Source: Nemertoderma westbladi
Taxonomy: Eukaryota; Xenacoelomorpha; Nemertodermatida; Nemertodermatidae
Direction of reading: 5' to 3'
Assembly (NCBI GenBank): GCA_032718475.1
Contig: JAUCBJ010007529.1
Span: forward strand, 1 to 42,325
DNA: 42,325 nt
The position numbers were made by a program, and so were the translations under genes. This document shows positions 12,262-25,100 of the stretch, piece after piece. Below the pieces are notes generated by a model. That model was given only the letters and a program-made list of their open reading frames with translations. It was not told the origin of the DNA and made no database searches. The stretch's first letter is position 1, and every line of letters begins with the position of its first letter.

Positions 12262-13084
12262 TATAATTTGAAATTTTCGAGTGACTATTTTTAAACATCA
12301 ATAACTTCGGTTCTATTGGGCCGTTTGATCTGAATCTTTTTTCATTGGATAGAGGATAGATTGTAGTGTGTGAAATAGGATACAACTTGGGAAAAGACGC
12401 ATGTGCACTTAGTGCAAAATGCACTTAAATAGTGGACATTTTTTCGATAATTCAAACACTATTATTTCCAGTTCTATTCATCGTAGAATGTTATTACTTG
12501 GGTTAAAATGTAGTTTGGAGTGATTTCTAACTATAATCTTAACATTTGTTTATCTTTTTATGTCTATAAAGTGACTTAAAATGTCCATGAATATGGTCCA
12601 AAATCGCAAATGTCGCGATTTGTTAAATTGGATTTTTGACACTTTTAGCGACTGACACTTGATCATGCACCATCGTAGATCGGTAGAGAATAGACATAAG
12701 TGTGTTAAATAGGAACCACCTTTAGGATCCGCTAAAGTGCACTTGTGCAAATATGTGTGCAAATGTGCAATTTTTTTTAATAAGGTCAAATGGTGTATTA
12801 TTGGGTTCTTTTCGTTGCAGATAATTTATTTTCATATTAATATGTTGTATGGACCTTACTGAGCACATTAGGAGTATGTGTACAAATAACCGGTCCTTAT
12901 AAGGGTTCAATTGTATAAATTAATAATAAATAAGGTTGTAATATTCTAAAAACCAGTGTGATCTTAAATGAACTTTAAACAATAAATAGAGATCAGATAA
13001 CAAATGGACCACACAATTTATTAAAAAACTCGCACCTCTTCGGACTTAATATATGGCTTCAATTTTATTCAACAGTAGATATTT

Positions 13085-13132
13085 GGGGGAAGTTAGATGA
13101 ACTGCATTTATGCAGTGATTCTAACTTCCCCC
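13085..13132. other. 48-nt hairpin, unit 5
   Basis: Same variant as unit 4, with both stems intact. The sequence about 90 nt beyond it is diverged from other units. Confidence 0.9.
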
Positions 13133-13760
13133 TTCGTAATATAATATACCAAAGGCACATTCTTTGGAGGACCTGTTGTTTACTATGTAGACTTTGTTCA
13201 ACCTAAACGACTTAAGTCAGATTAACAATATTATACTGTAAAATTTATACGCAATGGTGAGTGGTATAAAATGCTGAACTTCGAACTGTGGTTCTGGAGT
13301 AATTTTTAATACATCAACATCTGTAGGGATTTACCCATAAATGAAATCTAGAATCCATTGTTACAGTATAAGGGTATCAACAACCATATATTCTATATAG
13401 ATCATAACAGAGACTCCTTATTAATTCACAATTATAATTTCAGAGCTGAAATGTTTCGTTGACTATAACTCGCAGACCACATATCGTATACAAACAACCT
13501 AGTAGTGTTTATTTATTTTGGTGAGTTATAAAGGGGAAGGATTCACTTCGAGGAAGATAATATGTCGTTTAAAACAAAAATTAATATAAAAATAACGAGT
13601 CCAGCTGTACTCCACTCCCTGTCACTCGACCAGTGTCTGTCTTCCTCCTCCCTTACCCCTTCCCTCGCTTTTCCCTTTACCTCGTGGTCTTTCGTAAAGT
13701 ATATTTTCATTGAGGGGCCCACCTTGGTGGGAAGAAACACTTTTTAAAAACATTCAGTAA

Positions 13761-13792
13761 GGGCGGCGTTGAGTGAGGTGAATTCGCCGCCC
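13761..13792. other. GC hairpin, unit 5
   Basis: Arms GGGCGGCG/CGCCGCCC. The loop carries one C-to-T change outside its conserved core. Confidence 0.88.
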
Positions 13793-14503
13793 CTCTAAAG
13801 GACGCAGTCTACATACTGGACGCGTAGTTACTGCGAAAACGGTGTTCCCCCCCCATTCGACCTATTTCCAGCCGTACGATTTTCTCGATTTTTCGAGGGG
13901 GGACGCGTAATGCCAAAAAAATAAGATTCTTCAGAGCTTTTAGCGAATCTATCGGTTTGACGGACAGTACGGACGATTGTCCGTTTTCTTCACGCGAATT
14001 CACCATTAGGGTCTATGTAAAAAAAATTAAATATCGCCCCTACCTGCTAGAGGTCGCCCGGAATCGAAAGAGGGTCTAAAAATTAGATTTCACATATTTT
14101 TGTTTTAAAAATTAAGTCGATGGTTTACCGGCTAATGTCCGTCAAATTCGAGAAAACGGACAAAATGACTTTGCGGTTTTCACTATAAGTCGGATAATAT
14201 TAATCGTACGGAGACAAAAGTAACACGTCTGGATATGAGAAGAGTGGTACTACGTTCGTATCGAATGGGGGTAAGATATTTTTTAATATTTCGGGTCGTA
14301 AAAGGGGCCGTAACTTTTCCGTTTTTGTCCGTCATTTTTATATAATTAATATTTCCGAAATTTTTAATTCGGAAACGCTAGTAGGAATCTGCCAATTCTT
14401 TTTCGGAAGGCGTAACAGACCACAGGGGCGACATTTCTATCGAATGGGGGTACAAAAAATATGTCGGCAAAAGGGTCCAAAAAGGGCCAGAAAGTGATAA
14501 AAG

Positions 14504-15199
14504 TATTCATCTTCTCTCACCTCTTCAATGTCAGATGTTGCAAATACTGATAACACGAATAACGGTATAGGCTATATTTCAATACTTGTCAATAGTAATA
14601 TAGATAATTTAGATAACTATTTTATATCTGTACTGTTGAGCAAACTCTACATAAATCCCAACCTGTGTATCGCCGGTAGGGCTGTTGCTGTGCAAGCAAG
14701 TGCCAGAGTGCTGAAGTGCTAGTTGCCACCGGTCAACCGGTACCGGTAGTAGGGTGGTATCTACGGTGCGCACTGCAACGGCAGTACAGCAATACGGTGT
14801 ACCGTGCCAATGACTGAATGATTAGCGGTAACTATCTAAACTATTATATTATTATTACCGGTACTGGGCTAATTAGGCCTAAACTATAATCACCGCAAGG
14901 GTTGCCGGCGCCGGGGCCATGTTTAACAGTTTAATTAGATTACATGATATGGCATGTCTGCAGTGTATGGTACCGGCTGACCAGTATTGCAGTATTGACG
15001 GATTACAGGATTCTCGATTCAGGGATTGAGTACAGCCTGACAGTACCGGTACACATGGTACATGCAGATTGGCAGACAGCCCCAATCTGCCAATGTATTG
15101 CAAAATTTAAACCCAGCTGATTTATCCTACAGTAATAATAATTTAACGCATTTTAAATTTGGATAAATAATTTATTATAACTGCAATAACAGTTACACT
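14504..15199. other. Unique intergenic DNA rich in CCGGTA motifs
   Basis: No gene is recognised. The stretch has repeated ACCGGTA/TACCGGT hexamers, including three within about 25 bp near 14730. A 74-codon minus-strand open frame (14879-15103) has no recognisable domain. Confidence 0.5.
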
Positions 15200-15325
15200 G
15201 ATGCTGCACGAAGGCCCCACGCAAATTCTACTTGGAAAATTTTCAAACTTTTGCCAAACAACATGTGTACCAAGTTTGGATAGATTTCATCAAGGATTGG
15301 CCGAGTTATTAACGTTTAAAATAAA
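15200..15325 (-). repeat. Dispersed repeat R, copy 1
   Basis: Its reverse complement matches 28551-28670 over ~125 bp with moderate divergence. Shared landmarks, in order, are CGTTAATAACTC, TTGATGAAAT/CTCGATGAAAT, CCAAACKTGG, TTTGAAAATTTTCCAAGT and GAATTTGCGTGKGGCCTT. It is an unclassified interspersed element; full ends are not defined. Confidence 0.7.
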
Positions 15326-15341
15326 ATACTGAAAAAAAACG

Positions 15342-15372
15342 TGACAGAACGACAGAATGACAGAACGACAGG
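15342..15372 (+). repeat. Short GACAGAAY tandem repeat
   Basis: Four copies of an ~8-nt GACAGAAC/GACAGAAT motif, adjoining dispersed repeat R and possibly its tail. Confidence 0.7.
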
Positions 15373-15699
15373 TTGATTAATGGTACCCCTACGCTAAGGC
15401 TCACTCACTTCGTGGCTCGCCCCACAAACCTAAAAAAATAGCATAAATTCACCGCGCCACCTAGTGGTGCAGAATTAATTTCACAAAATTTCGCGTGATA
15501 ATTAATGTTGCCCCATCTTTGATCTATCATATAAAAAAAACTTTCATGTGATGATTCAAAACTGTAATAGCCTTAGGGTTTTGGGCGCAACCAAGCTTTT
15601 TTATTGTTAACTATTGTTAACTGATATTAAATAGTGAAAAATAAAATTTTTCTAACCTATCATGTAGAGCATCATCTTAGATACTGTACTTATATTCCA

Positions 15700-15748
15700 A
15701 ATTATAGCCAAAACCAAAATTTTTAATTATAGCCAAAACCAAAATTTT
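15700..15748 (+). repeat. 25-bp tandem duplication
   Basis: Two adjacent copies of a 25-bp sequence beginning AATTATAGCCAAAACC; the second is one base shorter in its T run. Confidence 0.95.
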
Positions 15749-15794
15749 AAAACGCTGAGAGTGATAAATCGAAGAGTTGTCCGAAAATGGTGTA

Positions 15795-15813
15795 CCCCCC
15801 CCCCCCCCCCCCC
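15795..15813 (+). repeat. Poly-C tract
   Basis: C19 run in unique AT-rich DNA. No gene is seen around it (15749-16196). Confidence 0.95.
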
Positions 15814-16196
15814 TCTTAACTTACGCCCATACCTAACAAAATAAACTAAATCATGCAGGAGTTTAAATATTTAACTAGAAGCCTAATGTTTATTAGAAAA
15901 AATTATTGATACATTTGACAACCGCATAAAGAGAAGTGCTAATTCGGTGGAACAAAAAATAACAAATTTTACAAATATATAGTTGAGTTTCGAAAGCCTG
16001 AGACCATTAAGCGATAACCTCCGGCTCTCTCATCAACTGGACTAGTAATTAGCCAAGGCCAAGACCTGGGTGTCTATTTATCTATAATTCAAAGTCCTAG
16101 TTAATTTGCGCAACAAAATAAACTACATAACCCGCAGAAACCCCAACTAAACAGACAGAAAGACACCACAGAAAGCAAACCCCAGAATTTGAAACT

Positions 16197-17850
<1,654 letters not shown>

Positions 17851-17949
17851 GCAGGCAGGCAATTGTCTTCAGAAAGTACCGTAATATCAACATGCAACTA
17901 TCGGTATTCGCAATAATTAAGTAAATATAGATGTAGCAAATCAACTTAC

Positions 17950-18004
17950 CTTGATGGCAGGTAATAGCAAACAATCCGAGCAGTATGGCTACTTTGGTAG
18001 ACAT
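17950..18004 (-). CDS. First coding exon with signal peptide (partial gene)
   Basis: The ATG at 18004-18002 opens MSTKVAILLGLFAITCHQ, a typical short secretory signal peptide: a basic n-region, a hydrophobic core VAILLGLFAIT, then polar residues. An in-frame TAA lies at 18019-18017, five codons upstream, supporting this start. The reading frame meets AAG|GTAAGT, a perfect 5' splice donor with GT at 17949-17948, so the exon would end at 17950 in phase 1. The long frame that continues across the donor into the tetranucleotide array (PASQ and CLPA repeats) is then intronic. No convincing second exon is visible before the satellite array, so the mature protein is unknown. The alternative is a chance match, but start, signal peptide and donor agree. 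Confidence 0.62.
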
Positions 18005-18550
18005 AATAAGTATAGTTTAGTTATGTATGAATCGGCAAATATTTATTCTCAACACTGTTAAAGTAGAAAATTAATAGGTCCTACGCAATATTAACACCTT
18101 CCGGGCGATTTGCACTGTCTTTCTTTCCACTACAGTACTATACTGTCAAATCAACATTTTATAACGAACCTGCCTGTATAGGCGCGGTGAGTAATTTATC
18201 AAAATTTTTGTCTCTTTCATCTATGTATCTACTGTATGTATGGCCTCGCAGATTGAACGTATCCATAGTTACTAGTTATAAAGATTGTCAGTCTGCGTTT
18301 ATGAAATATATTTAATGACAAAACAGGGCGAGCGCAACGAGTCTTATAATTAAGACTGTGAAGTACTGCGCTGACTATATTCCAATACGTAATATATTAT
18401 AATATATTATTTAGATTTGGGAAACTACTGTATAGGTAACTTCACCGGTATAATTGGACTTGAGCACTGTAACAAATAATTCCATGAAATACTATAATTT
18501 ACGCAGTAATAATTTCAGATAGTTGTATTTCACCTAGCCTCTCCTTTTAG
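18005..18550. other. Intergenic, possible divergent promoter region
   Basis: Lies between the minus-strand signal-peptide exon and a possible plus-strand exon. A donor-like GCG|GTGAGT occurs near 18187 on the plus strand with no ATG just before it, so it could end a 5' UTR exon. Nothing else is recognised. Confidence 0.3.
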
Positions 18551-18650
18551 GTGTAGTCATGGAAACTGCCAGTTGCTTGCTCTAATTGTCGGCATTGGAA
18601 TTAACTGTTGCCTGGTGTTGGTTGGATCTTCACTAACAATGTACGGAGAG
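18551..18650 (+). CDS. Possible internal exon encoding a hydrophobic segment
   Basis: A pyrimidine-rich acceptor CTCTCCTTTTAG precedes 18551, and a consensus donor GAGAG|GTGAGT follows 18650. Of the three frames only one is open, reading 33 codons after one leading base. They encode CHGNCQLL, then a hydrophobic stretch ALIVGIGINCCLVLVGSSL, then TMYGE, which looks like a membrane-spanning helix. Phase would be 1 in and 0 out. The flanking exons were not found, no family is recognised and the exon is short, so this could be chance. Confidence 0.38.
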
Positions 18651-19041
18651 GTGAGTACAAAGTTATTGAAGCTAACCGAGTACGCAATAATATTCTAGAA
18701 ATAATTTTCCTAATATTTCTTCATGTTAGAAAATATCACAAATTGATAATCCCACAAATAATGAGCCAAAAAATTAGAAATTAAGGAAGATTATTTTTAC
18801 TACAAACTTGGTGGTCCGACTTACTTTATTGGATAAGGGGAAATAAGCAGATGATGATCTTTGATACCATACATTGAGGATTAGCATAATACACACATAT
18901 TGCACAATAAGGCATCCTTTGATGTTGGAAATATTGGTTAAAACACGATAAGATGCATAACCGATGCAGGAATTACCAGTCATCATCCTCTTATAATAAA
19001 ATGAAACAAGATACCCTTTACGTCGCGCGAAGGCCCACGAC
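18651..19041. other. Intergenic or intronic, nothing recognised
   Basis: AT-rich sequence with no repeat or gene I can identify; it would be intronic if the 18551-18650 exon is real. Confidence 0.4.
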
Positions 19042-19072
19042 CTACTACAGTATAACAGTTATACTGTAGTAG
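19042..19072. other. 31-nt near-perfect palindrome
   Basis: CTACTACAGTATAAC and GTTATACTGTAGTAG are exact reverse complements separated by a single A. A poly-C run follows at 19083-19096. Confidence 0.95.
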
Positions 19073-19082
19073 CTTATGGAAG

Positions 19083-19300
19083 CCCCCCCCCCCCCCTTCG
19101 TGTTAATTATATGCTAATGAAATGATGATTGATATTTTGATATTGCCAATAATATTAATAATTAACACCTCTGATTGATGAGTATTAGTATTGGTGACAG
19201 TAGCGGGCGATTTATTATAGGTCGCTTATTAGCTGTAGCAAAGCTAGTGTAGTGTAGTTGCTACTTGACCTTTATGGAAGTTATTTGGGGGGGGGGGGGG
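19083..19300. other. Segment bounded by poly-C and poly-G runs
   Basis: C14 at 19083-19096 and G14 at 19287-19300 bracket about 190 bp of AT-rich DNA. The opposite base runs could pair. No gene is seen here or to 20252. Confidence 0.6.
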
Positions 19301-20252
19301 TAACAAAGGGGGTTGGGGTTACTCTAGAATTCTAAATTTGGAGTTAAATATTTTGATATTTTCATAATTACTGTAGTTGTGCAGCGTAATCAAAAGATAC
19401 CATCTTCCCTGCTTCTCAGTATGACTGTCATCTATCTATGCCATATGGCAGCACAAATGTAGTCGTAGACATCAACCTATGTTACCTACTAGAAGGGGTA
19501 AAATAGTGGATAATGAATATAATGATTTGAAGGTCTTTTACCATTCTTCTACCAATAAGCTATTTCTGTTGTGGTTAATACTGAAATATTCATGTATGTC
19601 TTTAAACAATACCACACCACACACCTGCCTGCCAGATATACAAGGACCCCGCCGCCTCAACTAACAGAACTCTCTATTCCTGTAAGCTTGATAAACCGAC
19701 GCAGGAATCTTATTGTCCTCACACTATAGTTATTGATTCCAGAGCGCTACGACTGACTTACAAACTATTGCCAATCTCACCAATAATCTAAAGAATAGTT
19801 TCTGTAGGGTGATGGTTTCTTTTACCAGTGTGGCATACAATGACTCATCTGAAGAATGAGCATAGGCATAGGGTGCTTCGCAAACTTTGCGGGGCAATAA
19901 TGCACTGATGATAATTGCTTTCACAACTTTGTTTGCATGTTAAGCTGAGCATGTTAAACTTATCTAATTTATCTGATTTCAGTAGACCCAACTAAAGCAG
20001 TTCTAACCTATGCAACCATAGAAACTGTGTTTAGGGATATTGAGTGACATTGATGTGAGTTGAAATTAACCTACACTGCAAAAAAATAAAATCACATTCT
20101 ATTTCAACTTGTAACTTTATATTGTAACGAATTAAAGCGCTTAACCATTTACGATATTGGACGATTTTGGATTTACATTGTAAGTATCGTATATATAATT
20201 ACTATTTAATTAATATATTATCAGATACCACATAGAGGCCTATCCATCGGGA

Positions 20253-20425
20253 GTAAAAGCTACACAGACAGCCGACAACAATTATTATCAACAAAACTGA
20301 AAGAAAAAAACCGGTTCGCTTGTCTCTCGTTTATTGTTTTGGTTAGAATTACGTTCCACAGTGCTCCCTTCCCTTAACGTTTATAACGGTTGTCGGATGT
20401 TGCCTGCTGTCGGTGTAGCGTTTAC
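20253..20425. mobile_element. MITE-like element with imperfect inverted ends
   Basis: The left end GTAAAAGCTACACAGACAG and the reverse complement of the right end, GTAAACGCTACACCGACAG, match at 17 of 19 positions. Homology continues inward (CGACAAC on both sides) after a ~10-nt indel. It is about 173 bp, with no coding capacity and no clear target duplication. Confidence 0.6.
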
Positions 20426-21288
20426 ACCCGCATACATATTTATTTTTATACAGATAACTTTGTCAACTTATCCCAAGTTCTTAACTAAAGATTATTACAA
20501 TAATTAACTACACACCTTTTATCGCGGCAGCTATCAAGTTCATAGTCCACTCCAAATTCATCATATCAGATTGAATCGGTACATTCGCCATAAAAAGATT
20601 GACAATAATCATTATTTATATGCTAATTCCGAATTATCGTGATACCGAGGTTTCCTGGGATTCCATTTGTGATCAATTAACAAACTAATCACTAAATATA
20701 CCTTTGCTCTATGTTTATTTACAAATAATTGCTTATTATATATCAATGTAACACATGTTAAAAATGACTGCGCCAGTACGTGGTGACCTACCCGATTAAT
20801 ATTAGGGAGGGGGTTATACCACTCTTGGACCATTTTTAAAATGGCTCACAATTAGGGTTTGAGAATAGTAAAAATATTTTATTAAGGTCAACCAACTGGC
20901 TATGGAAGGCCAAATAGTATAAATACAAAAATTTGAAAATGTAATGCCTCCCCCCTAGTAGTGGCTGGCAGTGGAATTAAATATTTAACTAAAAACACTA
21001 ATAATACCTCAATCTCAGTCTAAATTTCTTGAAACTAACTTTTTAGAATCAGCGCCATCGAATCTACAACATTTATTTAATTGTATTTAGCCATTTTAAT
21101 TTTAGTAAATAAATTTAATAAATTAATTCAAACTTTGTAATTTACAAAATATTTATTAAAATTCCATAAGATAACATTTAAAGAACTGCCGCAAACCTTT
21201 CTAATGAGACAAAAATAAAGAAAAATGGCGGTAATGGTAGAAATTTGAATATTCAAAATGTCATTCCGCGATAATTGCCTTCTAAGTT
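20426..21288. other. Intergenic, nothing recognised
   Basis: AT-rich DNA without a supported gene or repeat; short open frames look random. Confidence 0.4.
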
Positions 21289-21292
21289 TTAA

Positions 21293-21400
21293 CCCTATTA
21301 GTACCGGGCTATAAAATGTTGTACAAATACAGGGGGGGGAGGGGGGGGGGGTCATTTTAACCCCTCCGCCCCCCCCCCACCATTCTTAAAATCAATTTTA
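21293..21400 (+). mobile_element. Possible left end of a TTAA-type element
   Basis: TTAA at 21289-21292 is followed by CCCTATTA, the same first eight bases as the element at 34230. G-rich and C-rich runs (21332-21350, 21371-21379) follow, as there. The matching right end was not found. Confidence 0.35.
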
Positions 21401-21572
21401 ACGAAAACGTATGATTTTTTTGTTTGAACGTAGATTTCACTAGTATGAATCCGACTGACCATTCTCGAGAAATTGTACTGGGGTGGTTATTTTGCAGCAC
21501 CAAACTTTTAAGTAGTGAACAATTGTCAAAAATTTTGAAAGTTACAATTTTCTAACTAATCATTTTTCAATA

Positions 21573-21940
21573 CAGGTTTTCTGGGGCACAGAATCTATTG
21601 GGAAATATTTAAAAATAATCTGAATAAATGACAGTTTTAGTCCTCTACGTAGGCAAAAAATGAAAAAAAAGTAACCAGCACTTTTCAGTTTGAGCACAAA
21701 ATTTTTAATTCACTTATACGATGCTATAAATTCACATTTTCAGGTTTTCTGGGACGCTGATTCTAATGGAAAACATTTCTAATGCACCAGATCATTGCTA
21801 TCGTATTTTTCGGCGTAATTTGGCAAATTTTGGTGCTAGCACCAAATTTCGTAGCGATCACCAAAAAGTACAAGTTTGAGATGTCCTGTGATGTTTGTAT
21901 TGATTCCATCGTATTCAGGACCATCTTAAACCCGCATAAC
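21573..21940 (+). repeat. ~165-bp degenerate tandem repeat, left part
   Basis: The landmark CAGG(T/A)...TCTGG/CAGGACC falls at 21573, 21741 and 21916. The array is interrupted at 21940 by the retrotransposon and resumes at 26468. Confidence 0.65.
21927..21940 (+). repeat. Target-site duplication, left copy
   Basis: TAAACCCGCATAAC, exactly repeated at 26468-26481. Joining the flanks at this sequence restores one monomer of the surrounding array. Confidence 0.85.
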
Positions 21941-21946
21941 TAGTTA

Positions 21947-21966
21947 TTTTTTTTTTTTTTTTTTTT
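21947..21966 (-). other. Poly(A) tail of the retrotransposon
   Basis: T20 on the plus strand, i.e. A20 after the 3' UTR of the minus-strand element. It fixes the 3' end and the transcription direction. Confidence 0.85.
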
Positions 21967-22111
21967 ACATAACTAAAATTAATAGTAATTAATATTAATA
22001 TAAACACCAAAGAGTTGCATATTTCTAGTAGTGACCGCTGAATGAATAGAGTTTGTAAAGTGTACATCTAATATTCCTCCTCTCCCTCCACATCTTCGGC
22101 TTCACCATTGT

Positions 22112-25100
22112 TTAAACTTTGATACAGGCCTCAGATGTAGCTGCCTGTATTCCGGTTTCCTGCAGAGTAATTGGGACCCGTTTAATCCGTGGTTCTCGTG
22201 CGCCTCGCAAACACATTATTGAAGAGCGCAATAGCGCAAAGCTTAAACGTGTACGGATTAATGCCACTGTCTCGGAGTAAGGAGCACCCCGCTTTGCAGA
22301 TAGAAGGAGTGCTACTCTGTTTAATAGTGCCTGAGCACCCCTGCCAGCTCCCCCTGTAGTTGACATTACAAATGGAGTAAATGATGCGTGTTCAATGAGA
22401 GTTATCCGTTCTTCATATTTGCGGCGCTTATCCTTTTCATGCTTTGTATAAGCTGCATTGATCGACTTGGGGTTGGATGCGCAAAGTGGATTAAAAACCT
22501 TCACGTCTATGAAGAGCTTCTGGAAGCGTCCACCCCATATGCCAGAAGCTGCCACATCCAGTCGAGCATCCAGGTCTGTTGAGGTACTACTCAGTTTAAA
22601 CTGCTCACCACCCACTGGTTGAAGGTGCGGTTCTATCTGCACGTCATGAGAAACCTCGACTAATAACTCCGCCAAGTAGTCCCTTACCTCATTATGGCGA
22701 AGGCTAGGGTATCCACCATTTGGACAGTGTAAGACATGCGATATGGAGTGTTCGGCCCCACATGAACATAGTGCAGGAAGCTTTGGTGGCTGCCACCCAA
22801 ATCGCAAACACAGTGCATCCCTGAAGGCTTCTTTGTGTAGGGAGTAACCGTATTTGGTCAGTGGTAGTGCGGTCAGCCAGGAAGAGGCTCCCTTTTCCTT
22901 AGATAGTAGGCGGAGGTATTGGTCGCTGTTGCTAAGCTTACTGTGGATGCACTCTGCGCTTTCCTTCACACCTTCCATTCGATCTTTCTTTATTTCTCGG
23001 CGGATTGTTTGTTGTTTTGTACGAGCTTCTGATGGTTCTAAGCAGGTGTCAACACTAAAGAGTGGTTCACATAATCTCCGGGACTCCTGGATACCCTGAT
23101 GAAGGTCGGTTGATCTTAATATTGCTAGACCTCCCTCCCTGACAGGCAGAGCGAGGAGATCGCGCTGTATTTTACCTGGAGGGGGATTACCTGTTATGGT
23201 TGGGATGACCCGATCTGTAATCATGTCATCAATTTGGTCCATTGCGGTGGTAAACCCAGGAGTTGTTCTTGATAAAAAGTTGAACTTAGGTTGCATGCCA
23301 TACACGAGACAACTATAGGATGGCTGAGGAGCTGTTACAGCGAATTCTCGAAGTTTAACCAGCTGATCACACAGTGAATGGACTTTGTCATTTACATAAT
23401 CACTGCAGCATGATTGGGACCCAATAACTGAGCCTAGTACACGATGACCTTCGGTTAGTTGCACGCCAGTGTTAGCAAAAATGGTTTTAGCTTCGCTCAT
23501 GAATCCTTCCTTCACGATAAGAAATGTTTTTATTGCGTTCAGGGAATAACCATATCCAGGTCCATAGGAGCATATGGCATCCCAGTATGTTCGAAGGGTT
23601 TGTAGTCGGCCAGCTGCATTTGCATCATCTGCAAACCATTTTTCCAACAATTTGTCTTCTCCAAATTTTTCCTGATCGAAATCGTGTGCCACTTTACCAA
23701 CTAGCTTTATTAGTGGAAGGGTTCCAACACCATACATCGCCAGTGCCAGTGGGTCACCCTGTGTTGATCCTTCTTCTGACAACATGGTCTCATTATCTAC
23801 GAACAGTTGTGAGGGACTTCTGTATGAGTTGCATAGTGCTGTTGACAGAGCTGGACAGATGACCTGGCAGTTTAGTAACGTTAGTTTGCGGTTTAATGCA
23901 TTAAATGCGTTGGTTGCATCTATTAGAAGGATCCCTTCACATTCTGGGTCCTCGAAGTGATCTCTAAGTGCATGTATAGCGTATTCTATTCCGCCGATCT
24001 GTCCAACACAAAGTTGAGTGTTTTCAGCAACTTTTTCTAAGTCAGCTGTAATACAGGTCATTATATCCTTCCCACTTATCCTCCGCAGAACCTCCCCAAC
24101 ACCAACAGGGCGTACTCCAGGATCCTTATCTAGTGGTGCAAGTCGAGATGCATTATATGGTGCTAGTATTTTTGGATCTATATGCTCTGTTGCTATGCGC
24201 CTGGTAGTTGCTGCGACGCTCTTTCTTAGGTCAACTGAGTTATTTCCAAAGGATGTCAGGAGCCTCCTCCAACTATCTGCATCCAGTCCAGATGGTCCAG
24301 CGGAACCCCTGGTCCTCAGGGTGGCTGAGAGGATAGTCTCCGAAGTAATTCGGTCATAGATGGCCGGGTGGTATTCCATACTATTTGGCCAGGATGATTC
24401 AATGAGGAGTGTGTCCAGTTTACCAGGACTAGGGTGTTTCTCTCGAAGAATTTCTTTCACGGTTTTGTCTCCGACTGTGTCATTTAAACCAAGTGGTTTC
24501 CCCTTTACCTTTGAGTCTCCCAGTATACTGAGTGCTGATGCAACACGTCCAGTGCCCATCCTGACGATGAAATCGCGCCTTTGCTGTTCGCCAGGTTTAT
24601 TATCTCTAGGCCTTCTTCCCCTGCGAACTTGAAGGGCTCTGCCCTCTTGTAGTAAATCTTCTATTTTACCAGCTTCCCATAGCTCCAACCTTCGACGCAG
24701 TGTTTGACTAATACTCCCAGATTTTTGTTCAGGACTCCCAGCGGCCTGTAGAATAAGTTTTGGTAGTACCATTATTGCCAACATAGCCATAGGTTCTAGT
24801 GCTGATTTTTCGCTGAAAGATTTGAGGAGGCCGGTAAGTGTGTCTACGAACATCCTCCCTGCTTGTGATCTAGGTACATCAAATAGGAATGGCTTCCAGT
24901 GGACGATTTCATCATATACACTTTGTAGACGTGTTATAAATATGCTTCCCGGGATACCATTCCAACTGAAACCGGGATTGCTTGCCTCAAATGGAGGCAG
25001 GGTACTATTTATGGCTGGTTGAAATGGGGCAGTCTGATCAGATTCTAAAGCCAGGTCTGAATCTGGGGAATTAGAAAATTTGGTCTCAAATGGGTGTGGG

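Larger units (their letters stand above)
11863..14503 (+). repeat. ~2.97 kb tandem repeat, unit 5 (truncated end of array)
   Basis: Matches the other units to about 13220, is diverged at 13220-13680, returns to the common sequence around the GC hairpin (13761), then follows a version closer to unit 3 from about 13970. Homology stops near 14503, after the block equivalent to unit 3 position ~8548, so about 350 bp of a full unit are missing. This is the right edge of the array. Confidence 0.92.

Noticed and set aside
685-12910. 79- and 62-codon overlapping minus-strand frames recurring in satellite units
   Set aside because: They recur only because units are nearly identical. They are interrupted or altered in some units, overlap each other in different frames, and match no family.
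1220-13132. CRISPR-like array from regularly spaced hairpins
   Set aside because: Spacing is ~2.97 kb and the intervening DNA is itself repeated; the genome is eukaryotic.
1-14503. Ribosomal, 5S, spliced-leader or histone gene array
   Set aside because: No recognisable rRNA, 5S, spliced-leader or histone sequence was found in the unit, although the period would suit a multicopy gene cluster.
14879-15103. 74-codon minus-strand frame with several Cys, possible exon of the signal-peptide gene
   Set aside because: No acceptor or donor in a matching phase and no recognisable domain.
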